Position numbers and translations under genes: made by a program
From: CAKTOF01 sp964523945
GTDB lineage: Bacteria; Bacillota; Clostridia; Oscillospirales; Oscillospiraceae
Reading direction: 5' to 3'
Length of the DNA: 14,761 bases
Assembly (NCBI GenBank): GCA_964523945.1
Contig: CAZGBU010000045.1
Span: 1 to 14,761 of the forward strand
The notes under the pieces: model-generated
The model's input: only the letters and a program-made list of their open reading frames with translations
Database searches by the model: none
Told to the model about the DNA's origin: nothing
Part shown: in pieces, positions 6,573-13,739 of the stretch
Numbering within the stretch: position 1 is the stretch's first letter
Layout of the letters: every line of letters begins with the position of its first letter

Positions 6573-7019
6573 CTATTTGTGATACTTCGCCCCGGCGAGG
6601 ATGCTCTCGGCGCGGTAAATCTGCTCAAGCGCCATCACGCGGAACAGATGGTGGGGAAATGTCATATCCGAGACGGAGAGCAGAAAATCCGCTTCGCGCT
6701 TGAGCGATGCGTCGAGCCCTTCGCTACCGCCGATGACAAAGCATGCGCCGTGCCGGCCGGACAGGCGAACATCGGAGAGCAGCGCGGCCAGCCCTTCGCT
6801 CGTACGCTTTTTCCCCTCGGGCGTGAACAGGCACAGCCAGGCGCCGCGCGGGATTTTGGCGCGCAGCGCGTCGGCTTCTTCTGCCCGCGTGCGCCGCTCG
6901 GGCAGCTCGATCACATGCAGGTCGCAGTATGCGCCGAGGCGCTTTTCATATTCGGCGCAGGCGTCGCGGTAAAACGGCTCTTTCAGCCGGCCGACGGCCA
7001 GCAGCGTGATGGCAAACAT
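6573..7019 (-). CDS. rlmH: 23S rRNA (pseudouridine1915-N3)-methyltransferase RlmH
   Basis: RlmH is a SPOUT-class methyltransferase that methylates N3 of pseudouridine 1915 in helix 69 of 23S rRNA, using SAM, on assembled 70S ribosomes. The 148-residue product (family usually about 155-160) begins with the typical MFAITLLAVGRLKEPFY. It carries the SAM-binding knot loop FVIGGSEGL (GGSEG at 97-101), the HHLFRVMALEQIYRA block (123-137) and the near-invariant C-terminal YHK. ATG at 7017-7019 is chosen because AAAGGGG lies 8 nt upstream; the open frame extends to 7133 but would cross the promoter and the mrdA terminator. It is transcribed separately from the mre cluster, from a promoter just upstream. 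Confidence 0.96.
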   Translation of the reverse strand: MFAITLLAVGRLKEPFYRDACAEYEKRLGAYCDLHVIELPERRTRAEEADALRAKIPRGAWLCLFTPEGKKRTSEGLAALLSDVRLSGRHGACFVIGGSEGLDASLKREADFLLSVSDMTFPHHLFRVMALEQIYRAESILAGAKYHK

Positions 7020-7043
7020 GGCGGCAGCCCCTTTCCTGGCTCC

Positions 7044-7072
7044 ATTATAATATACAGCGCCGCAGAGCGGAA
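7044..7072 (-). promoter_or_regulatory. Promoter of rlmH
   Basis: On the minus strand a perfect TATAAT (plus coordinates 7044-7049) lies in an AT-rich pocket (TATATTATAATGG) within very GC-rich surroundings. A weak TTCCGC (7067-7072) is 17 nt upstream. The predicted start near 7037 leaves a leader of only about 18 nt. Confidence 0.6.
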
Positions 7073-7105
7073 GACGGGTTTTGCGCCCGGTTGTGCCGCG
7101 GCGGG

Positions 7106-7138
7106 AAAACCGGGGTGCAGCCTGATGCTGCACCCCGG
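7106..7138 (-). terminator. Terminator of the U32-maf-mreCD-mrdA operon
   Basis: A 12-bp perfect stem (7110-7121 with 7127-7138, loop of 5) is followed on the minus strand by TTTT (plus 7106-7109). It begins 19 nt after the mrdA stop codon and separates the operon from rlmH. Confidence 0.85.
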
Positions 7139-7157
7139 CTGCGGCAGGATGGACAGT

Positions 7158-9233
7158 TTACTGCACCGTGTTCTCGGTGATGACGGTCTCAACGCCGTCC
7201 GCCGCGCCAAAGTACGCGTCCATGACCGCGCGCGCGGCATTGGCGAGATAGCCGCCTTGGCCGCCGCGTTCCACATAGACAACGATGGCGATCTCAGGGT
7301 CGTCATACGGCGCGTAGCACACAAAGCTGGCATTGTCCGATCCGAGACCGCCGTGCTGCGCGGTGCCGGTCTTGGCCGCGACGGCGACGGGGTAGTCGGA
7401 AAGATAGCTCGACGCGGTGCCGCTCGAAGATGTGACGGCCATGCGCATGCCCTCTGTAACGCAGGCGTATGCCTCGTCGGACATATCGCAGACGCTGAGC
7501 ACGTCCGGCTCATTTTCCAGCAGGATCTCGCTGTAGTCCGAGGAGACAACGCGGCGCAGATACGTCGCGCCGTAGCGCGTACCACCGTTGGCGAGCGCCG
7601 CGGTATAGCAGGCGAGCTGCATTGGCGTGAACTTGTTGTCGCCCTGGCCGATGGAAACCTGGAGCGTATCGGCGCCGTACCAGCCGGACTGGTTCGGGTT
7701 GTCGGCGTAGATCTCGGCCTTTGTCTCGGGATTGCCGCGCGAGCCGGTTGCTTCGGCCAGCTCGACGCCGGTTGCCTCACCCAGGCCAAGCGATTCAGAC
7801 ACCGCGTCGATCGCCTCAATGCCAGTGACGCGGCCGACCTCATAGAAATAGTAGTTGCAGGAAACGGCAAGCGCCTCCATCATGTTGATGGTTCCGTGCG
7901 TCAGGCCGTAATTCCACAGCAGGCACTGGGGCTGGAAGGTGTCATAGTAAGTGTAGACGCCCTCGTCCTCGATCTCATAGTACCGGCCGTAGCCGCCATA
8001 ATCGATCGCGGCGATGGCTGTCACCATCTTGAACACCGAGCCGGGATCGTACGGCGCGAGCAGCACGCGGTCATACAGCGGTGAGTAATCGGCCTGCAGC
8101 AGCTCGGCGATGTCCTCGGAATAGGTTGAGAGCTGATAGGTCGGATAACTGGCCGAGGCGAGCACGTCGCCGGTTTTCACGTCGAGGACGACCATTGCGC
8201 CGCCCTGGGCGTCGGTGCCGACCTGCTCAGAGCCGACGCCGTTTTCCCGCAGCGAGAGGATGACATCCTCCAGCGCCTGCTCGGCGGCGGCCTGCAGCTC
8301 GATGTCGATCGTCAGGATGACGTTGTTGCCGGCGACCGGCTCGGTCGCGTAGTGCTGTTCCACGATTTCGCCGTCGGAGGAGATTGTTGTCACCAGCGTG
8401 CCGTCCGAGCCGTGCAGATATTCCTCAAAGGCCAGCTCTGCGCCGGACTTGCCGACGTAGGCGTTCATCGCGTAGCCGAGTTCGGAATAGGTCTCCCACT
8501 CCTCCGCGTCCATCTGTCCCGTGGTGCCCAGTACATGGGCGCACAGATCGGTCGCGTATTCGCGCACGGTCGTTGTCTCGACGCTCAGCCCCGGTGTGTC
8601 CAGCTCCAGGATCGCGGCCATGTCGCCCGAGTCGATATCCGTCGTCAGCGTGTACACGCCGAGCGTCGACCAGTCGTAATAGCGCAGCGACAGCTCATAG
8701 CGCAGCCCGGCGACCAGCCGGATCTGCTCATCGGTCCAGTCCGATGGCAGCGAGTACATCTGACGCATCAGGCGGATCAGGTTCTCGGCGGACATGTCCG
8801 AGTCCCATCCCTGCTCGCGCAGGTATGAGCGGAAGTAGCCCTGCCAGGTGGACGAGAGCGAGTCGGTCGTATAGGTATACGGCCGCTCATAGCTCACCGG
8901 CAGATGGTCGACATAGCTCACGCCCAGCTCGATGCATTTTTCCAGCAGCTCAAGCAGGCTGCCGTTCGGGTCCTCGGAGTTGAACAGTGTGTAGTTGGTG
9001 ATGGTCAGATTGTAGCTGGCGCGGTTAGTCACCAGCACGACGCCGTTTCGGTCGAGCAGGTTGCCGCGTGCAGCAGAGACGGTGGTAAAATAGGTATAGG
9101 TACTCTGTGAGCCGGCGGCATCCTCGCCGCTGGCACTGGCCTGCATCTTATAAACCGCGCCGGCAAAAGCCGACAGACACAGGATCGTCAGGATCAGCAG
9201 CAGGCCGATACGGAATCGAATGCGTCGTTCCAT
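7158..9233 (-). CDS. mrdA: Penicillin-binding protein 2 (class B, elongation-specific transpeptidase)
   Basis: This is a class B transpeptidase that cross-links peptidoglycan during side-wall elongation together with MreC, MreD and RodA. The 691-residue protein has a short cytoplasmic N-terminus, one membrane anchor (about 9-28), and a dimerisation/pedestal domain starting with RGNLLDRNGVVL. The penicillin-binding domain carries the three active-site motifs: SVFK with nucleophile Ser399 and Lys402, SCN at 458-460, and KTG at 621-623. No PASTA domain follows, which argues against SpoVD/FtsI-type division proteins. The commonest PGSTFK motif reads PGSVFK here. ATG 9233 has AAGGAGG at 9240-9246, 6 nt away. 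It is the last gene of the operon, 39 nt after mreD. FtsI remains a less likely alternative. Confidence 0.93.
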   Translation of the reverse strand: MERRIRFRIGLLLILTILCLSAFAGAVYKMQASASGEDAAGSQSTYTYFTTVSAARGNLLDRNGVVLVTNRASYNLTITNYTLFNSEDPNGSLLELLEKCIELGVSYVDHLPVSYERPYTYTTDSLSSTWQGYFRSYLREQGWDSDMSAENLIRLMRQMYSLPSDWTDEQIRLVAGLRYELSLRYYDWSTLGVYTLTTDIDSGDMAAILELDTPGLSVETTTVREYATDLCAHVLGTTGQMDAEEWETYSELGYAMNAYVGKSGAELAFEEYLHGSDGTLVTTISSDGEIVEQHYATEPVAGNNVILTIDIELQAAAEQALEDVILSLRENGVGSEQVGTDAQGGAMVVLDVKTGDVLASASYPTYQLSTYSEDIAELLQADYSPLYDRVLLAPYDPGSVFKMVTAIAAIDYGGYGRYYEIEDEGVYTYYDTFQPQCLLWNYGLTHGTINMMEALAVSCNYYFYEVGRVTGIEAIDAVSESLGLGEATGVELAEATGSRGNPETKAEIYADNPNQSGWYGADTLQVSIGQGDNKFTPMQLACYTAALANGGTRYGATYLRRVVSSDYSEILLENEPDVLSVCDMSDEAYACVTEGMRMAVTSSSGTASSYLSDYPVAVAAKTGTAQHGGLGSDNASFVCYAPYDDPEIAIVVYVERGGQGGYLANAARAVMDAYFGAADGVETVITENTVQ

Positions 9234-9272
9234 GGGAAACCTCCTTGGGGAAAACGGGAAAGCGCGGACCGG

Positions 9273-9785
9273 TCAGGCGGCGTGCCGGCCGATCCGGCCG
9301 ATCAGACGCGCAAGCCCGTACGCAAATGGGCACACAAGCATCGACAGCCCGATCGTCGGCGCGAGCACGCTGAGCGCCTGCGCGGCAGCCGCGCTGCCGA
9401 GATACAGGCGCAGCAGAAAGCACACGCCCTCATTCAGCACCAGCGCGCCCAGACTGATGGCGACAGCCGGCCCGAACCGGCGCGGGAGCGCGTTCGAGCA
9501 CAGCCCGCCGGAGAGCACGCCGACAACGGTCAGCGTAATGATCTGCACGCTGCCGTAGTCCGCGCCGGACAGGCACCAGACAAGCGACGCGAGCAGCGCG
9601 AACAGCCCGCCGGACTCGGCATTGAGCTGCATGCAGATGCAGCCGAGCGCGACCGGTACGCACTTGATGTCCAGCCCGAACGGCGAAAAATGGCCGAACA
9701 CAGTCGTCTGCAGCAGCAGGGCCAGCAGGAACTCCAGCGCGTACAGCACCCAGCGCAGCACACCGAGCCAGCGTTGGCGCGTCAT
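9273..9785 (-). CDS. mreD: Rod shape-determining membrane protein MreD
   Basis: The 170-residue, almost wholly hydrophobic protein has about five membrane segments, starting with VLRWVLYALEFLLALLLQTTVF, and an MreD-like pattern (Q-T near the end of the first helix, later GGL and LL-R--LG segments). MreD is an integral-membrane partner of MreC and PBP2 in the elongasome. Sequence signal for this family is weak, and the call rests largely on its place between mreC and mrdA. ATG 9785 is preceded by AAAGGAGG (plus 9793-9800). Gaps to its neighbours are 33 and 39 nt, consistent with one transcript. Confidence 0.88.
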   Translation of the reverse strand: MTRQRWLGVLRWVLYALEFLLALLLQTTVFGHFSPFGLDIKCVPVALGCICMQLNAESGGLFALLASLVWCLSGADYGSVQIITLTVVGVLSGGLCSNALPRRFGPAVAISLGALVLNEGVCFLLRLYLGSAAAAQALSVLAPTIGLSMLVCPFAYGLARLIGRIGRHAA

Positions 9786-9818
9786 CGGCGGGCCTCCTTT
9801 CTTCCAACGGCGCGCAGC

Positions 9819-10649
9819 TTACGCACCGAACTGTGTGATGATAAAGACCTGCTCAAGCGAATCAAAGTCGGCGGCCGGCTCCAGGTCAGCGTACTTCGAC
9901 ACACCGGTTTCATCAAACCCGGCGCCGGCAACATAGCCCAGTACCAGCCCCTTCGGGTAAAGGGCCGAGCCGGTCGTCAGCACCTGGTCGCCGTTCTGCG
10001 GCACAGCCGTGGTGGACAGATAGTTCAGCCGCAGCGTATAGCCGCCCTCGGTCTGCCACGCGCCCTGCACAACGCCGGTGTCGCCGGTCGAGGCGACAGA
10101 GGCCGGCACCTCGCTCGACGCGTCGCGGATGGTCGTGATGGTTGCCCAGTTGACGCCGACCTCGGTCACAATGCCGACGACCTGGCCATATTCGGTGATG
10201 GCGCACATGCCCTCTGCCAGGCCGGCCGACTCTCCCTTGTCAATTGTCAGCGTGTTCGACCAGTGCGAGCCGGACGAGGCTGTCACATACGACGACACAA
10301 GCACATAGTCCTCGTGCGCCTCGGTCAGATTCAGCAGCTCGCGCAGCCGCTCGTTTTCGCGCGCAAGCTCTTCGCTGGTGCGGATGGCCTCCTCCGCCTC
10401 TGCCAGGCGGGCGCGCAGCTCGCTGTTTTCCGCCTCGAGCGAGTCGTATTCAAACAGGTACCCGTACAGCCGCTCGGCCTGGCGCGTCAGCGCAGCCATC
10501 CCGCTTCGGAATGGCGAGAGCAGCGCACCGGTTACATTGCGCCCGATCGTCGTGCCGCCGCCGATCATCACGGCCAGCGCCGTCAGGATCGCCAGCACGA
10601 CCGCCGCGATCAGGATCACGCGCACGCGGGTGGTCAGAATTTTTTTCAT
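9819..10649 (-). CDS. mreC: Rod shape-determining protein MreC
   Basis: MreC links the cytoplasmic and periplasm-side parts of the elongation machinery and activates PBP2. The 276-residue protein has a short N-terminus, one membrane helix (about 10-30), a coiled coil (about 54-108, including YDSLEAENSELRARLAEAEE), and the two-lobed beta domain (YVTASSGSHWSNTLTIDKG, GQVVGIVTEVGVNWATITTI, GDQVLTTGSALYPKGLVLGYV). Size and order are typical. Its ATG overlaps the maf stop codon by one base (TGATG at 10651-10647 on the minus strand) and has only a weak ribosome site, so it is probably translationally coupled to maf. Confidence 0.95.
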   Translation of the reverse strand: MKKILTTRVRVILIAAVVLAILTALAVMIGGGTTIGRNVTGALLSPFRSGMAALTRQAERLYGYLFEYDSLEAENSELRARLAEAEEAIRTSEELARENERLRELLNLTEAHEDYVLVSSYVTASSGSHWSNTLTIDKGESAGLAEGMCAITEYGQVVGIVTEVGVNWATITTIRDASSEVPASVASTGDTGVVQGAWQTEGGYTLRLNYLSTTAVPQNGDQVLTTGSALYPKGLVLGYVAGAGFDETGVSKYADLEPAADFDSLEQVFIITQFGA

Positions 10650-11227
10650 CAGGTTTCACCGCCTTGCGGGATCGGTATGCCGAAGCGCGCCAGCAGCCCG
10701 GCCAGCGCGCACAGTGGCAGTCCCACGACGTTGGAATACTCGCCGTCGATGCGCGCGGCGAATACGGCCGCGCGGCCCTGGATGCCGTAGGCGCCGGCTT
10801 TGTCCATTGGCTCGCCGGTGGCGACATAGGCGTCAATCTCCCGGTCCGACAGGTCGCGGAACCAGACGCCGGTTGCGGCGGTCACGCCCGCCTCTTCCGC
10901 ACCGCGGCGGACGCTCAGCCCGGTCAGCACCGTGTGCCGCCGGCCGGAGAGCGCGCGCAGCATGGCTTTGGCCTCTGCTTCGTCGTTCGGCTTGCCGAGC
11001 ACGCGGCGGTCCAGCGTGACCACCGTGTCGGCGGAAATCACCAGCTCGTCCGGCGCGCGCTGCGCCGCTGCGCCTTTGGCGCGCGCGACGCGCAAAACCT
11101 CCGCCGCTGCGTCCTGCGCGGGATCAAAGCGTTCTTCCGTCTCAGCCGGGCGGACGAGGAACGAAAGCCCCGCCTGCGCAAGCAGCTCGCGCCGGCGCGG
11201 CGAAGCCGAGGCCAGCACAATGGTCAT
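10649..11227 (-). CDS. maf: Maf-family nucleoside triphosphate pyrophosphatase
   Basis: Maf proteins hydrolyse non-canonical or excess nucleoside triphosphates (often dTTP/UTP and modified forms) to monophosphates and pyrophosphate, and overexpression of the Bacillus homologue blocks septation. The 192-residue protein opens with the signature LASASPRRREL (5-15). It has SADTVV with catalytic Asp67, GKP (78-80), SGRRHTVLTG (94-103) and the late block DKAGAYGIQGRAAVF. ATG 11227 is chosen because AAAGGAG lies 8 nt upstream (plus 11236-11242) and the signature starts there; the open frame reaching 11491 runs inside the U32 gene. It lies 37 nt after the U32 gene and overlaps mreC by 1 nt. Confidence 0.95.
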   Translation of the reverse strand: MTIVLASASPRRRELLAQAGLSFLVRPAETEERFDPAQDAAAEVLRVARAKGAAAQRAPDELVISADTVVTLDRRVLGKPNDEAEAKAMLRALSGRRHTVLTGLSVRRGAEEAGVTAATGVWFRDLSDREIDAYVATGEPMDKAGAYGIQGRAAVFAARIDGEYSNVVGLPLCALAGLLARFGIPIPQGGET

Positions 11228-11264
11228 GGCAATGACTCCTTTCGGATGCTGCAAATCATTCGGT

Positions 11265-13346
11265 CTACTCGACGCCGCGGGCATACAGCCCGCGCGTGCA
11301 GTTGCCCGGCTCGAACGGCAGGGCATTGTCCCAGCTGCGCAGCGCCGCGCCGACCTGGCCGGGGCTCTCGGTTGTGAAGCGCAGCCGGACGGCCCACAGG
11401 CCCAGCCCGGCCAGCTCGCTCTGCCGGTCGAGCAGATAGAGCTTTTTCCCGTTGAGCACCACGTTGCGGCAGGTGCCCGGGTCGCGCACAACCGGAAAAT
11501 TCTCGCCTTTCCGGTCGGTCAGCGTGAAGCCCTGGCCGCATGCGCAGGTTCCGGTGCGGTTGCGGATGATGCAGTTTTCCGTCAGCATCAGCGGCAGCCG
11601 GCCGTAGGCGATCAGCTCGGTGTCGATGTCCTTCGACAGGTCGCGGATCTGCGGGAAGCTCATCTCAAACGAAACCGTCGCGGACAGCAGGCCCTCATGG
11701 GCGAGCTGCTTCATCGCGCGGGAATTGAACAGGTTCAGCCCGAAATCGCCCCGGACGGCGAAGCCGCGCGAGCGCGCGGGCGTGATGTGGCCGAGGTTGC
11801 CGAGCAGCGCCTGGCGCACGCCGAGCGCGTAGGCGTCGTCGAGCTGGCGGACGACATGCTGCAGCTCGCTGTCGTGGATGACGCGCGGCAGCACGGCGCA
11901 CACAGCCGTCTGTTCCGGCACGCCGCGCAGACATTCGGGGTGCCCGGTCAGTTCGCTCAGGGGGATGTACAGCACGGCGGGACGGCGGCGGAACACCTCG
12001 GCCGTCACCTGTGCGGCCGAGCGCACCTCGACCGTCAGCACCGGCCGCCCGGCGGGACCGGGCACGATGTTCGGCTCGGTATATGTCCCGATCTCGGCCG
12101 GCGCGGCGCGGCCGCGCACGGCGGTCAGATGCGAGAGCACATCGCGCCGCATTGCATTGATCTCTGCCGCCGGCAGCGACAGCCCTGGCTCGAGGATCGC
12201 GCGGCAGCCGGCAGCGCGATAGGGTGTGCCGCCGGTTTTTGACAGCCGTTCGGTCAGCTCCTCGGTCGTCAGCTCGCGCGTGCGCGCGTCCTGCGGGACG
12301 GCGCCGGCCGTCTTGCAAATGTTGCCCTGATCGTCCTCGGCGGCGAGCAGCGCCGGCTGGCCGCGGGCGATGACGGCGTAAAAGCGCACGGGGGTGCGCC
12401 GGTGCTCGCCGGATTCATAGCTTGCGCGCAGCTGCGCGAACAGCGCCCGATCGGGGCGGTCGCTGCCGCGCGTGCCGAACATCTCCGGCCCGATGCGGCC
12501 CTCGTAATACCCGCTGGTGAAGCCCTCGCGTGAAAATACGCGCGCGAGCTGATCGATCTGCTCGCGGGTGACGGGGCGGCCGTCGATCGCGTCGCGGTAG
12601 AGCCGCGTGGCGGCGGCGACATATTCCGGCCGCTTCATGCGGCCCTCGATCTTCAATGAACTGACGCCGATTCCCTCCAGGTCCGAGACATACTGTGCCA
12701 AGCAGTTGTCCTTCAGGCTGAGCGGGTATTTCGTTTCGGCGCGGCCGTAGCCGTAGGGCAGGCGGCACGGCTGGGCGCACTTGCCGCGGTTGCCGCTGCG
12801 CCGGCCGATGACGGCGGACAGATAGCACTGCCCGGAATAGCTCATGCACAGTGCGCCGTGGACAAAGACCTCTGTCTCGAGCGGGCTGTGCCGGCACAGG
12901 TAGACCAGCTCGCTGCGCGGCAGCTCTCGCGCCGGTACGATCCGGCGCATACCGAGGCGCTCGGCGGCGCGCGCGCCCTCGAGCGAGTGGAGGCTCATCT
13001 GCGTCGATGCGTGCAGCGGCACGCCCGGCGCCATCTGCCGGCACAGCGAGACGATGCCGAGATCCTGTACGATGAACGCGTCCACGCCGGCTGTCGCCGC
13101 GGCGGTAATGGCCGAAGCGGCCTGCGGCATCTCGCGGTCGGTGACGAGCGTATTGAGAGTGAGGTAGACCTTGACCCCGCGGATATGACAATAGGTGACG
13201 GCCTCTGCCAGCTCCTCCAGGGTAAAATTGCGCGCGGCCGCGCGCGCATTGAATGCGCCGGCGCCCAGGTAGACGGCGTCCGCCCCGTTTTGTACGGCGG
13301 CGTGCAGCGCCTCGGCAGAGCCGGCGGGCGAGAGCAATTCTATCAT
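11265..13346 (-). CDS. U32-family peptidase / RlhA-type protein with DUF3656
   Basis: The 693-residue protein starts with the U32 signature ELLSPAGSAEALHAAVQNGADAVYLG. It carries HGALCMSYSGQC and GNRGKCAQPCRLPY, with Cys167, 174, 190 and 194 as likely iron-sulfur ligands. A DUF3656-like region follows the U32 core (LSKTGGTPYRA and LPAAEINAMRRDVLSHL), and a second conserved half ends with another cysteine cluster (Cys592 in TENCIIRNRTGTCACGQG). Some relatives, such as E. coli RlhA, hydroxylate C2501 of 23S rRNA; others are called collagenase-like peptidases. The activity here is not decided by sequence, though the RNA-modification role fits the size and cysteines better. Start 13346 matches the family N-terminus; ATG 13361 is an in-frame alternative, and neither has a strong ribosome site. 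It is the first gene of the operon. Confidence 0.9.
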   Translation of the reverse strand: MIELLSPAGSAEALHAAVQNGADAVYLGAGAFNARAAARNFTLEELAEAVTYCHIRGVKVYLTLNTLVTDREMPQAASAITAAATAGVDAFIVQDLGIVSLCRQMAPGVPLHASTQMSLHSLEGARAAERLGMRRIVPARELPRSELVYLCRHSPLETEVFVHGALCMSYSGQCYLSAVIGRRSGNRGKCAQPCRLPYGYGRAETKYPLSLKDNCLAQYVSDLEGIGVSSLKIEGRMKRPEYVAAATRLYRDAIDGRPVTREQIDQLARVFSREGFTSGYYEGRIGPEMFGTRGSDRPDRALFAQLRASYESGEHRRTPVRFYAVIARGQPALLAAEDDQGNICKTAGAVPQDARTRELTTEELTERLSKTGGTPYRAAGCRAILEPGLSLPAAEINAMRRDVLSHLTAVRGRAAPAEIGTYTEPNIVPGPAGRPVLTVEVRSAAQVTAEVFRRRPAVLYIPLSELTGHPECLRGVPEQTAVCAVLPRVIHDSELQHVVRQLDDAYALGVRQALLGNLGHITPARSRGFAVRGDFGLNLFNSRAMKQLAHEGLLSATVSFEMSFPQIRDLSKDIDTELIAYGRLPLMLTENCIIRNRTGTCACGQGFTLTDRKGENFPVVRDPGTCRNVVLNGKKLYLLDRQSELAGLGLWAVRLRFTTESPGQVGAALRSWDNALPFEPGNCTRGLYARGVE

Positions 13347-13399
13347 GGTAAAGGGCCCCATTTCCCTGTGGTAGAGATTCGGTTTGGGCGCGGCGCATG

Positions 13400-13437
13400 G
13401 CGCCGCCGGCCGCGGGCCGGCACGCGCCGCCGGCCGC
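13400..13437. repeat. GC-only direct repeat and hairpin in the U32 leader
   Basis: GCGCCGCCGGCCGC occurs at 13400-13413 and again at 13424-13437. Between them GCCGGCC (13405-13411) and GGCCGGC (13415-13421) form a 7-bp stem with a 3-nt loop. A second near-repeat, GGTTTGGGCGCGGC at 13381-13394 and GGTTGGGCGCGGC at 13446-13458, flanks this block. The region 13362-13500 lies in the predicted untranslated leader of the U32 operon and holds no gene. Confidence 0.7.
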
Positions 13438-13518
13438 CCGCCCCCGGTTGGGCGCGGCAGAGAGCCCGTCCGGCGCGCGCTGCGGCGGCCGCTTCTGGGC
13501 AAGGAGTAGAATATAGTT

Positions 13519-13527
13519 ATTATATCA
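13519..13527 (-). promoter_or_regulatory. Extended -10 promoter of the U32-maf-mreCD-mrdA operon
   Basis: On the minus strand TGATATAAT (plus 13519-13527) is a perfect -10 hexamer with the TGn extension. Only a weak -35 (TTTTAT/TTTATG region) lies upstream, which is normal for extended -10 promoters. The predicted start near 13512 gives a leader of about 165 nt. It sits in the only AT-rich island between the symporter terminator and the operon. Confidence 0.7.
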
Positions 13528-13569
13528 CACAGCAGGGTTACATAAAAGCCGGAATTTCAACTTCACGGC

Positions 13570-13595
13570 AAAAATATTCCCGGGAAATTCCCGGG
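13570..13595 (-). terminator. Terminator of the symporter transcript
   Basis: CCCGGG (13579-13584) and CCCGGG (13590-13595) pair around a 5-nt loop. On the minus strand they are followed by AATATTTTT (plus 13570-13578). It lies about 145 nt after the symporter stop codon and just upstream of the U32 promoter. Confidence 0.75.
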
Positions 13596-13636
13596 ATGGT
13601 TTGTACGGTTTGCCAGCCAGTGGCAGCCAGGCAGCA

Positions 13637-13671
13637 CGAGCGGCGACCCCCCGGCCGGAGGCCGCCGCTCG
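13637..13671 (-). other. Long GC-rich stem-loop in the symporter 3' region
   Basis: CGAGCGGCG (13637-13645) pairs with CGCCGCTCG (13663-13671). Inside it, minus-strand CCTCC and GGGGG extend the stem around a GGCC loop with one wobble. A third inverted repeat, GATGCAG (13699-13705) and CTGCATC, lies nearer the stop codon. No open frame with a credible start was seen in 13545-13739. Confidence 0.55.
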
Positions 13672-13739
13672 CGCGTCCTGTTGGGGCGCCGAATTGCGGA
13701 TGCAGACCCGCCGCGTCCTGCATCTGCTTGTCCTGCGCG

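Noticed and set aside
6504..8084. Plus-strand open frame opposite rlmH and mrdA
   Set aside because: It overlaps two well-supported genes and the operon terminator and shows no family resemblance.
9282..10790. Plus-strand open frame opposite mreC and mreD
   Set aside because: It is a shadow of the mre genes, rich in Arg, Gln and His, with no motif.
10932..12242. Plus-strand open frame opposite maf and the U32 gene
   Set aside because: Both minus-strand genes have diagnostic motifs across this stretch; the plus frame has none.
13347..13502. Upstream extension of the U32 protein to an ATG at 13502
   Set aside because: The added residues are Arg/Pro/Gly/Ala low complexity, have no counterpart at the family's N-terminus, and coincide with the GC-rich leader.
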